In this document: piece after piece, positions 54,927 to 64,000 of the stretch
Layout of the letters: each line of letters opens with the position of its first letter
How positions within the stretch are numbered: position 1 is the stretch's first letter
Assembly: GCA_035772405.1 (NCBI GenBank)
Contig: JAYKKM010000415.1
Span: forward strand, 1,340,501 to 1,404,500
Length of the DNA: 64,000 nt
From: Chrysogorgia sp. JL179-B06
Taxonomy: Eukaryota > Cnidaria > Anthozoa > Scleralcyonacea > Chrysogorgiidae
Direction of reading: 5' to 3'
Made by a program: the position numbers and the translations under genes
Notes under the pieces: model-generated
Seen by the model: only the letters and a program-made list of their open reading frames with translations
What the model was told of the DNA's origin: nothing
Database searches by the model: none

Positions 54927-55985
54927 ATGAGAAAGATAGTGAACTACCAAAATAAAGGAATGAAACACTGATGTTTTGAGAGAAGGTTCTTTATCAAAGT
55001 GAAATGAGAAAGATAGTGAACTAGCAAAATAAAGGAATGAAACACTGATGTTTTGAGAGGTCCTTCATCAAAGTGAAATGAGAAAGATAGTGAACTACCA
55101 AAATAAAGGAATGAAACACTGATGTTTTGAGAGAAGGTCCTTAATTCATCAAAGTGAAATGAGGAAGATAGTGAACTAGCAAAATAAAGGAATGAAACAC
55201 TGATGTTTTGAGAGAAGGTCCTTCATCAAAGTGAAATGAGAAAGATAGTGAACTACCAAAATAAAGGAATGAAACAGATGTTTTGAGAGAAGGTCCTTCA
55301 TCAAAGTGAAATGAGAAAGATAGTGAACTACTAAAATAAAGGAATGAAACACAGATGTTTTGAGAGAAGGTCCTTCATCAAAGTGAAATGAGAAAGATAG
55401 TGAACTACCAAAATAAAGGAATGAAACAGATGTTTTGAGAGAAGGTCCTTCATCAAAGTGAAATGAGAAAGATAGTGAACTACTAAAATAAAGGAATGAA
55501 ACAGATGTTTTGAGAGAAGGTCCTTCATCAAAGTGAAATGAGAAAGATAGTGAACTACCAAAATAAAGGAATGAAACACAGATGTTTTGAGAGGTCCTTC
55601 ATCAAAGTGAAATGAGAAAGATAATGAACTACCAAAATAAAGGAATGAAACAGATGTTTTGAGAGAAGGTCCTTCATCAAAGTGAAATGAGAAAGATAGT
55701 GAACTAGCAAAATAAAGGAATGAAACACTGATGTTTTGAGAGAAGGTTCTTCATCAAAGTGAAATGAGAAAGAAAGTGAACTAGCAAAATAAAGGAATGA
55801 AACACTGATGTTTTGAGAGAAGGTCCTTCATCAAAGTGAAATGAGAAAGATAGTGAACTAGCAAAATAAAGGAATGAAACACTGATGTTTTGAGAGAAGG
55901 TCCTTCATCAAAGTGAAATGAGAAAGATAGTGAACTAGCGAAATAAAGGAATGAAACACTGAGGTTTTGAGAGAAGGTCCTTTAC
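54927..55985. repeat. Tandem satellite, about 14 copies of a 77-bp unit
   Basis: Each unit contains AAAATAAAGGAATGAAACAC, GATGTTTTGAGAGAAGGTCC and TTCATCAAAGTGAAATGAGA. Copies differ by ACCAAAA, AGCAAAA or ACTAAAA and by CACTGATG, CAGATG or CACAGATG, giving lengths of about 72-77. A lone unit lies at 13297-13372. The core matches the dispersed TTCGAG..GAAGG..CTTC family. ORFs across it are artefacts. Confidence 0.95.
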
Positions 55986-56054
55986 TTACTAATTTTCTAA
56001 TAATAATTGCAGGAGTTAATTTACTATGTTCTAATTACCTTCTGTCTGCTCTAA

Positions 56055-56190
56055 AAGTTGGTGTACTGCCGAAATAGTGTGTGGGAGCCGGGAGGTCTAA
56101 AGTTTCAAGCGAAGGCCCTTCGTCACAGAATGAAATGACAAAGGGCCTTCATTTGTAAATTATTAACCAACCTTTAAAAGTATTGGATTT
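56055..56190. repeat. Core-family element next to the satellite
   Basis: It has GTGTACTGCCGAAATAGTG, the perfect palindrome CGAAGGCCCTTCG at 56110-56122 and an inverted outer copy AAGGGCCTTCATTTG. It ends within 40 bases of the glycosyltransferase-like stop codon. Confidence 0.75.
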
Positions 56191-56225
56191 GTATTTCTAC
56201 ATTGCCTACACATTTATATCACTCG

Positions 56226-57356
56226 TTATGACCTGAATCTATCATGCACAATCAATTGTTGATAAGGTCCTGATGCAAAACCATAAAAATCCCAATCGTC
56301 TTTCCCATGATTACTGGGATCCCTGTACTGAAGAATGCCCCATTTCCGTGACAACAGCGACAAGACCGACTGATCATGTCGATGGCCGACGAATCCTTCA
56401 TAGTTTGGTAAGCCCATCGTGTTTGGGTCATCTGTCACACAGCGTGTGTCTGAAGAATATGCAAGCCATTCCATAACAAACTGTAATGTATTGCAGTCTT
56501 TACGAAGAGCCAGAAATGACCCCATTGTTTGATAACTGTATTTATCAATGATAGGATAATCCATTTGTAATGTCACAAACGTATCTCGCTTTGTGTAGTA
56601 TTTCTCAAATAACTGCAACTGAAAGACGACAATTCCTTGAACAGACTCCATGGCTAGCTTTAGCAACGGACCAGCATCTTTGATGAGATAACTACCAGCA
56701 TCCTCGTACATGAGCACGTCTCCAAAAGACATCTCCTCTACTAAGGTTTTCAGGATAATATAAGGTTTCCATAACCAAAACCCAGCCCCTTTTCTACGAA
56801 ACAAAATGCCCTTGTGCGCCTGACGAAAGCCAGCTTTCACAGAACACAAGTCGTGTGCCTTAGCTACATCGAATCCCCCAACTCGTAAAGCATGCAGCAC
56901 TGCTCTCTTTTTAGAAATCTCACAACAGTTTTCTCCAAAAGTTAAAAAAATCTTTTTGGCAGCTATCTGTTTAGCAGACACATTATAATACCTAACTTTC
57001 TTCAAAGTATTTTCATTGTTGCCTTGCTCCCAAGGGTAGTTCCAACGAAAATCTGTAAGGTTATAAGAGCTTAGATCTACAGCCTTCTTAAACTGCCATC
57101 TAGTGATCTTGCTGTCGATGGGAAGTTGTATTTTTTCGCCATTGAGCATCTCTGTGGCTATGTCAAACAGGTATTTACATTCAGAATGGTCATCTTTTGG
57201 TGGGATAATGCGATATTTCTCTCTTACACAACGCCTTTCTATAAACAGCTCTCGAACAACAGCAAATTGGGAAGCCTTTTTATACAAAATTATGAGCAGA
57301 ATTACAGAAAGAATAAGAAATAATAACTTTCTTACTTGACGATTCATGTACATCAT
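56226..57356 (-). CDS. Type II membrane glycosyltransferase-like protein, intronless
   Basis: One frame encodes 376 residues. The start MMYMNRQVRKLL offers three nearby ATGs; the first is used here. A short basic N-terminus precedes a hydrophobic helix at about 10-27 (LLFLILSVILLIILY), typical of Golgi type II enzymes. The lumenal part has a charged stem, then AAKKIFLTFGENCCE and GFRQAHKGILFRRKGAGFW, then FWLWKPYIILKTL and GDVLMYEDAGSYLI. Tryptophan-Lys-Pro-Tyr-Ile followed by an acidic turn and Ala-Gly is the pattern of a widespread uncharacterised nucleotide-sugar transferase group; the YEDAG segment is where a DxD-like metal site is expected. The acceptor sugar is unknown. Intronless structure could reflect retroposition, bacterial origin or family habit. 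Confidence 0.7.
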   Translation of the reverse strand: MMYMNRQVRKLLFLILSVILLIILYKKASQFAVVRELFIERRCVREKYRIIPPKDDHSECKYLFDIATEMLNGEKIQLPIDSKITRWQFKKAVDLSSYNLTDFRWNYPWEQGNNENTLKKVRYYNVSAKQIAAKKIFLTFGENCCEISKKRAVLHALRVGGFDVAKAHDLCSVKAGFRQAHKGILFRRKGAGFWLWKPYIILKTLVEEMSFGDVLMYEDAGSYLIKDAGPLLKLAMESVQGIVVFQLQLFEKYYTKRDTFVTLQMDYPIIDKYSYQTMGSFLALRKDCNTLQFVMEWLAYSSDTRCVTDDPNTMGLPNYEGFVGHRHDQSVLSLLSRKWGILQYRDPSNHGKDDWDFYGFASGPYQQLIVHDRFRS

Positions 57357-58763
57357 TTCATATTACGACGCCAGTAAATTAGTTACTAGTTACCAGGAAT
57401 TGCGCCGCGCGCGCTAATTTCAAATTTAAAGCCGCCAAATTTAAATTTATACGGGAAATGTTGACTAAATTAGCCCAAAAATAAATGCAAATATCTTGCG
57501 TTTCCTTTTGTGAATTGTTTTAAAAAGGTGCACACTTTAATATGAAGCTTATATCTTTCCATTTCTGATTTTTCAAAAAATTCTATCGGATACATTTGTT
57601 TTTCACTAAAATGTCTCTCGAAGCAATATTATAGAGAGATCTAGCCATGTATTTGTCAATGTACAACTGGCAATGTACTATAGAATCAGTTTAAAATCTT
57701 TAAAGATGTATTCAGTAAAGTGGCTGAAGTGCATGCCCGCATTATAATTCCTTAAGCACTTTAGTCCAATATGCGAGGCACCAAAAATGTGATTTCCGTG
57801 TTTCCATCGAGTGAGAGAAAAACAAATTTCAGTTTGTGTGAACGAGAACTACTCGTCATCAAAATGTCAATTATCTCCTTACTTCTTCCAAATGTTATTT
57901 TAAAATTAGAGTTAAGATAAGTGTTAGGTTTTCACTAACCTAATCACGTAAAATATTCTCTCTTCTTAAATGCTTTCTTTTCTTCCAGTTTGCTTTCGTT
58001 CGTTACTTGCATGGCGGCCATCTTGAAATCTCCTGTAGTGACGTCATATCGACAAATCGTCGGAAAATATTCGTAAATATAGATAAATCAAGATGGCGCC
58101 GTGTGGTTAGAGTAAGGAGTTATTCTTCATCTTTCAATATTCTCAGGAATGCTAGTGGCGATGTATTGATTACTTGGCCTTTTTCTCTTTTTGATTACTT
58201 GGATTGTTTATATGTTGTTTTAATGTTTTTAGTGGCACAGCGCTGCTACTGAGCCTACTCCAGTCACTCAGACGGAAATAGAACATAGTATACTGTATAC
58301 ATATGCCATAAATATTAACTATACTTTAAGATGCTGCACTCGGTTGGCGTATTATTCATTATTTTGATTCAATCATAACTGGATCACGGGTGGAGAAACC
58401 TGTTTATTATACAGTCGTCAAGTTCACAGAGTAGCCACACACTGTAGGGAGGGACATACATCGATAAAACCGACAAAACAATTGCTCCTTTCTCCACATT
58501 TTTTAGTCTTTTGTTTACAAGTTCAAGCACCGTATTACACCGCCATACGTTCCGACGATTTGTCGATATGATGTCACTACATCAACTAGTGCAGAATAGC
58601 CTCACTTAGCCCACGAATGGCTGGAACATTGTTAAATAAACCTAATTTCCATTCTCCTTCTTGAAATGTAGCGAGTCTCAGTGATAGATAACTAGGTCAT
58701 GCCCAGTCTTCTTCCAAAGCTACGCATGCGTAAACGTTAGTCAGCGGTAACACATCGCGGTTA
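57357..58763. other. Intergenic stretch with a foldback element
   Basis: A foldback at about 58012-58600 pairs TGTAGTGACGTCATATCGAC, TCGTCGGAA with the complement TTCCGACGATTTGTCGATAT. The 81-codon ORF at 58007-58252 lies on its left arm and is not supported. The rest is unique. Confidence 0.5.
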
Positions 58764-61700
58764 TCACTCAATTGGCTTCAAGTTTTTAGCAACAATGAGT
58801 AAGATTTCTTTCGTTTTTCGTCTCCAGTTTTCGACCGCCTTCGAGCTTGCACACCAGTTTTCCCCGTGATGTGGTTCAGCCACCTCGCACTTTTTTACAA
58901 CATTCTCTTGTTGAGTCTAGAGAAACACATTAACAGAGAAATTATAAAAATGACGTCATGACGACGTCACATTAATACCATGTTGACGTCATATTAATGC
59001 CCTGTTGACGTTACATTGACGTCAAATTAATGTCATGTTGACGTCATGCGACGTCATGCGACGTCATATCATATACGACGTCATGTTGACGTACTATACG
59101 ACGTCACGTTGACGTCATATTACGACGTCATATACGTTAAGGCCATGTTGATGTTACACTGACGTCATATTAATACCACGTTGACGTCATTAATACCATG
59201 TTGACGTCACACTGACCGGCGCTTAGTATCGTCACAAAGAGCAAGCAAACTTGAGAAGTTTCTGGAGTAGTATGACCTCACCTCAGTGCCATGCTGTAGT
59301 TCAAATTTATAATAGTATGCCCAGGTATCACCAAGATCAGGATCTAATTTCACTGCCCTAAAAATAAAAATACATATTTGATAATCTCTCTTCAGTGCTA
59401 AACCTTCTTACAGCAAAGCTTTTCTTATGAATACGTTCACATTCCTCATTCAATTTTCTCTTGTTTACCTGTTAAACCATTCTCTTGCTTTGGTGACTTT
59501 TCTTTCACTCCAAAACAGCCTAAAAGACAAACAATGTTGATCATTAACATCATGTTGCGGTGAATTTAAAGTGCAGGGGCAAATGTCAACCATTAACGAC
59601 TTAAACGAACTAAAAGAAATATTTTTTGCTAAATGCTCACGTTCTTTTGGGACTAAAAGTCGAATGCATCAAAGGAAACATGTTTGAATTTATGCTAATT
59701 TCAATTTTAATTTGAAAAAATCGTTCAAACATCCAAGTGAACGAAGAGGATTCTCAGTAAGATAATTTAAAATGACATTTCCGAAAACCTTTTGAATTGA
59801 AACCTTTAGAAAACCTCCGTGATCATGATCTATAATACGGTTCTTCTGTTTCTCGATTTCGGTGACTAACGCCCTTACTTAGCAAGTCTGATATGAACAA
59901 CGTAATACAGCAGAAAAGAAATGCTTACTTTGCAACAGCGAGTAATACATTAGGGTCATGTTCACATCTCTTTAAAGCGTCCACACTTTTAGTTTTTCTT
60001 TGTGGTCTGGGCTCTATAAAAATGGCTTCTGCCCACAGAATACCAGCTGCAGGACATTCTTGCATCGCTATTTCAAAATAAGTTCAACTCAATTATTACG
60101 TTAGACAGTAAAGGAAGGGATATTCAATATGGTACACCAACCTTTGGCTATTAAAGACTTTGCAAATTCTGTATTTCCTCCACGAATTTCAACACGTACA
60201 GCTTCGAGCCTTTGAAATGATGCATGAGTATAAAAAGAAAGAATCATAGAAAAGCAACTGAATAAAGGATGAAGGATTGGCCAAACAGCAAACTTTAGTA
60301 TTGAAATATTGAGCTTAAAAGACATTGGCAACAAAATTTAAGTTTGTCTAATATGAACGAACTTGATACTTGTAGAATTTTAATTTTCCGTATTTTACTT
60401 CGTTTTTGAAATATTTCAGTTTATTTGATATGTAAATGAGATGGTCTCAGGTGCAGGGTAGAGAATTTTTACTCATTAAAATATTATAGTTCTATCTTCA
60501 AGTTTGTTCCACAAATTTACTTGAAAATGTGCGTATAATAACTCCTCATGATAATGAACGTTGTAAACTTAGCAATCACTGAGATATAAGACTTTTTTAA
60601 TGAGTGAAAATTCTCTACCCAGCACTTGACGTCAGAGACCATCTCATTTACATATCAAACAAACTGAAATATTTCAAAAACGAAGTAAAATACGGAAAAG
60701 TTGTAAAAGGTGTTACTCTATCATTTTACGAGTTCTTTCGTATTCTTTCGTAAATTTTTTGTTATAGAACAAAGGAAGCAATCGTGGTGTTACAATGCTA
60801 AAACTCTTACCATAGTTCGGGACATTTCAAATTTCTCTGTCTTGCCTGCTCCAAGACAGACCTTGCTTTCGTTGTAAAACCTTTCAAGAAATAGAAAATT
60901 CGAAAAATATTCAATAAACTTAGCGATTTCTACACTGCTTACGCAGCACAACACATTTTTATATCATAATTATTATCTTATGTTCGTTACCTCCATTCTC
61001 TTCCACACGAGACCTTAAACTCCACAGCGCAATTGAGTTAGGACACTTTTTAACCTGCAACAGACACAGGCATTAGTTAATCCAAATATCTTATTATTTT
61101 CCCTCATTCCCTACAGTTTCGCTTTCTCTCATTTTCTTTTTACTTTGTTCATTCATATGTCTCCCCTTTCTCATCTTTTGCTTTCCTTTAAAGAAACACT
61201 CCACCCCCAAAACAAGTGTTTCTTAAATGAAAGTTCTTTGTCGCCTTACATGAGAATGGGTATTAGTTTTCTTCTAATCTTTTTAGTTTTAGAGAAATTT
61301 GGCTTTGTTTATCATATTTTTGTAAATTGAAGGCCGCCATTTTTGTTCTGATTGCGGGCGAATGCGGTCTCTCCCATTATTTTTTGACGTCATTGAGTGA
61401 TAGAAACACTACACTGCAAAGAAACCCTTCACAATAGCATGACAATAACGTGGTCTTAGTCTATTATGCAGGATTTCTATTCACGCTATTGTGAAGGATT
61501 TATTTTCAAAGGGTTTCTATTACTCAATGACGTCAAAGATTAATGCGATCGACCGCATTCGCCCCACAATCAGGAAAAATATGGCGACCTTCAATTTACA
61601 AAAAATACGATAAACAAAGTCAAATTTCTCTCAAATTAAAAAAGATTAGAAGAAAACTAATATCCATTCTCATATGAGTTGACAAAGAACTTTCATTTAA

Positions 61701-63718
61701 ACAACACTTGTTTTTGGGGTGGAGTGTCTCATTAATCTCGTCATGTCCCCAGCTTTTCTTCTTTTCCTATTTCCCTTTCATTCTTTACCATTTCATCATG
61801 TTTATCCTATGCTCATTTTCCTAATCCTTCATGTTCCCTCAATCACCCTCTTTCACCCTCTTTCACCCCCCTTACCGCTTGTTTGTAGGTTTCCCTGGCC
61901 TCCTGATCTTTCTTTTCTTGTTCATAAATCTGACCTTTCATCATCCAAAGCTGAAACGAAACAGTTAAAAGAAATCAGTCAACAATCACTATGATGTAAA
62001 TACGACTTAAAGGATATGGCAATATAAATTAACTTTGTCTCATTTGAAAGAACCCCTAAAATGGTATAAGAAGACGTTTTACAATTTTTCTGTATCTTTC
62101 TTGGTTTTTGAAATATTTCAGATAATATGACAAAAGACAGTCTACAATCCGCTATCTTGTAATAGGGAGCTTAAGCAAGCGACGTTTTTGACAACACGGA
62201 CGTCAACCGAAAATTAGCGTACCTTATTTCGGCGGTGTTTTTAATCATAACGCCAGTGCAGGCAAGTCGTAGACTTCAAAAACCTCAATTATTGCCTAAA
62301 ATATTGATTATTGCCATAAATTGACACAAACACCGTTTTTAATCCAGTCTACTCGCGGTCAACTGACGTCCGCGTTGTCAAAAACGTCGCTTGCTTAAGC
62401 TCCCTAGTATTTCACCTAATTAACTAGGTATTGGTGACGTCACAAGCAGGGTAAACCTGATGAAACTACTCCATAGGTGACCGAATTTCCGCGAAAGGCT
62501 TTTTAAAATGTTGTGGGCCAATTGAAAATGGAAATAGTGCAACATAATCGAGTTTCTGGCTCATAATGTCGTAAGGTTGGCAAGATAAAAATTTCACTTT
62601 ACCTACTTATGACGTCACAATGCATATCGAAAATAATTCCAAGATGGCGGACAGCACGCTGTCTTTCGTCAAATTATTTCGAAAACCAAAAAAGATAAGA
62701 GAACATTGTAAAGGTCTTGTTATACCATTTCACGAGTTCTTTCAAATGAGACAAAGTTAATTTATATTGCCATATCCCTTTAATGCTGAGGTTTCTGAGG
62801 AAAGACTGAGAACTAGTTGTAGAGTACGAAGGTGACCGTGAGGTACTAGGTCTGAGTCGTCTTCTGGACGATCCTTTTATTAGTATTAAGGTTAGTATTA
62901 GAAAACCATTAGGCGGGGGTTAGGGTTAGGATCCAAGTTGTTTTGGGGTTATCAGTTCCATGATGTATTTCAGTCGAGGGCACCTCAACTGCGAGTGTAC
63001 CCACTGATCTCAAAAATATGACTGGATTGAGCTTTCAATTGTATCTGATGAGCTGATTTTGAATCCTGCATATTTGCATAATGTAAATTAACGAAAGATC
63101 ATTAGAAACTCCGAGTTTGAGCAAATCAAACTGTGACGCTAGCAAAATAGGTTTAGTGTCTGGCCAATATAGTTTCTTTGTTAACATTAAATGCATAAAA
63201 TCTTGAACCTAATTTGACGTATCATATCAGGCTTCTCTCACTGGATAATTAGAACCAGGGCGCTTATTAGAACCAACAGCGGCCATTACTAAGGGACCAA
63301 AGTCGCAGCAAATCTGTAGGAAGGCCATGAATCGTTTTACCCAGTAATTTCAAAAATGTCTCTGGTCCTCTTTATAGTAATATTATTTTATTTTGTCGAT
63401 GGTAAGAGCACATAATCCAACAAAAAACCTCATAGGATCCTCAGTTGGTCCCTTAGTAATGGCAGACTTCCGGCTTCATTTTCTGAACAATAGTTGCTCG
63501 ATCCAGTCTTTCCGCTGAAAACTTATTTGAAAGTAGACATTCTAGCGATCACTCTAAAAATATCGGATAATGATGGCCAATATAATCATGGGATAGTTTT
63601 TCAAGTATAATCATCAGATAGTTTCCCCAATGATGAAACCAGTTCAGATGTAATTTTGATTCGTTACCTTCGCAAAGTCGGAGTACTTGACAACACCTTC
63701 ATCCAATAATGTAACTGC
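58764..63718 (-). CDS. PRPF6: Pre-mRNA-processing factor 6 (PRPF6), C-terminal part; 5' end beyond the window
   Basis: PRPF6 is a HAT-repeat scaffold of the U4/U6.U5 tri-snRNP. Nine exons join in phase: 63718-63668, 61950-61876, 61054-60991, 60880-60811, 60209-60142, 60067-59929, 59519-59469, 59357-59282 and 58916-58764, giving the last 248 residues. Tandem HAT/TPR-like helices are recognisable: [94 protein letters not shown] and [20 protein letters not shown]. The C-terminus [13 protein letters not shown] through [15 protein letters not shown] aligns with the human end. The conservation makes the assignment secure. Introns are filled with foldback elements. Confidence 0.95.
58948..59215. repeat. 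Cluster of TGACGTCA palindromes in the last PRPF6 intron
   Basis: About 270 bases hold eight complete TGACGTCA octamers and a similar number of CGACGTCA variants. They are spaced by ATATTAATACCATGT-type linkers of 8-20 bases, so this is an irregular satellite built on the CRE/ATF consensus. Confidence 0.85.
60384..60700. repeat. Foldback element (PRPF6 intron)
   Basis: The arms pair TTTCCGTATTTTACTTCGTT, TTGAAATATTTCAGTTTATT and GAGATGGTCTC with their complements. The TTGAAATATTTCAG segment recurs in 62011-62779 and near 63890-63920, linking three elements into one superfamily. Confidence 0.8.
61193..61730. mobile_element. Foldback element of about 540 bp (PRPF6 intron)
   Basis: The ends GAAACACTCCACCCC and GGGGTGGAGTGTCTC are inverted. 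The arms of about 250 bases continue through GAAAGTTCTTTGTC, AGTTTTCTTCTAATC and CGAATGCGGTC. No target duplication is clear. Confidence 0.8.
62011..62779. mobile_element. TTAA-flanked foldback element containing a nested element
   Basis: The ends AGGATATGGCAATATAAATT and ATTGCCATATCCCT are flanked by TTAA (62007-62010 and 62780-62783). The arms contain CTTTGTCTCATTTGAAAGAA and TTGAAATATTTC. A second element sits inside at 62165-62404. Confidence 0.85.
62165..62404. mobile_element. Nested MITE with TA target site
   Basis: The ends GGGAGCTTAAGCAAGCGACG and its complement are inverted for about 45 bases with one mismatch. TA flanks both sides (62163-62164 and 62405-62406), as in Tc1/mariner-type insertions. 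High arm identity suggests it is younger than its host element. Confidence 0.85.
62905..63640. other. Remainder of the large PRPF6 intron
   Basis: A short GGGTTAGGGTTAGGAT telomere-like stretch lies near 62918. The rest has no clear repeat or ORF; imperfect direct repeats around AAGGGACCAAAGT and GTCCCTTAGTAATGG (63290 and 63448) may be another foldback. Confidence 0.4.
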
Positions 63719-63784
63719 CTAAAATAAATTCAAATATCTAAATTTTCCATTTGAGTAAAAAAATTACTTTAGCACACTAATGAG

Positions 63785-64000
63785 CAGAAGTCAAAGTGGC
63801 TGTGTAACGTCAAGAAATGTTATTGTCTTATTTGGAAGAACTTTTAAAATGATAAAGTAACTTTTTTTGAAGATTTTTGCTTCTTCGCGTTGTTTTTGAA
63901 ATATTTTAGTTTGTTTGATATGCAAATGTCTGGAATTTCGTCACACATGCATAATGCATTACCGGAGAAGTTTGCATATCACTTTCATTCTCAAACGAAA
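63785..64000. repeat. Left part of another foldback-family element at the window edge
   Basis: It contains TTATTTGGAAGAACTTTTAA, TTTTTGAAATATTTTAGTTT and GTTTGATATGCAAATG, as in 60384-60700 and 62011-62779. Its partner arm, if any, is outside the window. Confidence 0.55.

Noticed and set aside
55331..55579. 82-residue protein with three perfect internal repeats
   Set aside because: The frame is an accident of satellite units on the minus strand.
54927..55985. CRISPR-like array of regular repeats
   Set aside because: Units are contiguous near-identical 77-mers without unique spacers, in an animal genome; it is a satellite.
58007..58252. 81-codon ORF with a hydrophobic end
   Set aside because: It starts on one arm of a foldback element and has no homology that I recognise.

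Overview
The window is nuclear DNA of an intron-rich, AT-rich animal. Genes have many GT-AG introns, encode metazoan families (cadherin, PABPC, FBXO5/Emi1, SETD4, eIF2B delta, PRPF6), and sit among many short foldback transposons, tRNA-derived SINEs and LINE 3' ends. The repeat style, especially the recurrent TTTCGAGCGAAGG core and the SINE with the segment GACCCGAAAGTCTTAC, recalls anthozoan cnidarians (corals, sea anemones, octocorals). That taxonomic placement is an inference from memory. The gene families alone only say animal.

Layout, left to right: 48-4218 (+) is the 3' end of a cadherin-repeat membrane protein. 4219-8428 is repeats. 8429-10139 (-) is a complete FBXO5/Emi1-type APC/C inhibitor with CCAAT and E2F-like promoter elements. 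12012-18651 (-) is a complete eight-exon cytoplasmic poly(A)-binding protein, with a TATA-like box, a TOP-like start and an A-rich leader. 18929-21663 is repeats with a tRNA-like element. 21664-25622 (+) is an unrecognised protein with an MGC N-terminus. 26613-29426 (-) is a complete SETD4. 30048-32845 (+) lies head to head with SETD4; it encodes a basic protein with a TPX2-like N-terminus and is broken by two apparent one-base insertions. 33946-39805 (-) is a complete 12-exon EIF2B4. 39806-45112 is repeats. 45113-45922 (-) is an intronless PH-domain protein. 45923-56225 is gene-poor and holds LINE ends, SINEs, a 950-bp foldback element and a 14-copy satellite. 56226-57356 (-) is an intronless type II membrane glycosyltransferase-like protein. 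58764-63718 (-) is the 3' part of PRPF6, running off the right edge.

The genes do not form a pathway. They are mostly housekeeping genes: translation (PABPC, eIF2B delta), splicing (PRPF6) and cell cycle (FBXO5, possibly the TPX2-like protein). I see no CRISPR array, operon or defence island. The most unusual material is in gene structure (a duplicated in-phase exon in EIF2B4, a KEN motif at an exon junction in FBXO5, two frameshifts in the TPX2-like gene), in regulatory sequence (PABPC leader, FBXO5 promoter, a TGACGTCA cluster in the last PRPF6 intron) and in repeats (a palindromic core shared by about ten dispersed elements and one tandem array; foldback elements with clear target-site duplications). 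Exon boundaries were read by hand from reading frames, splice dinucleotides and phase, and no transcript data were available.
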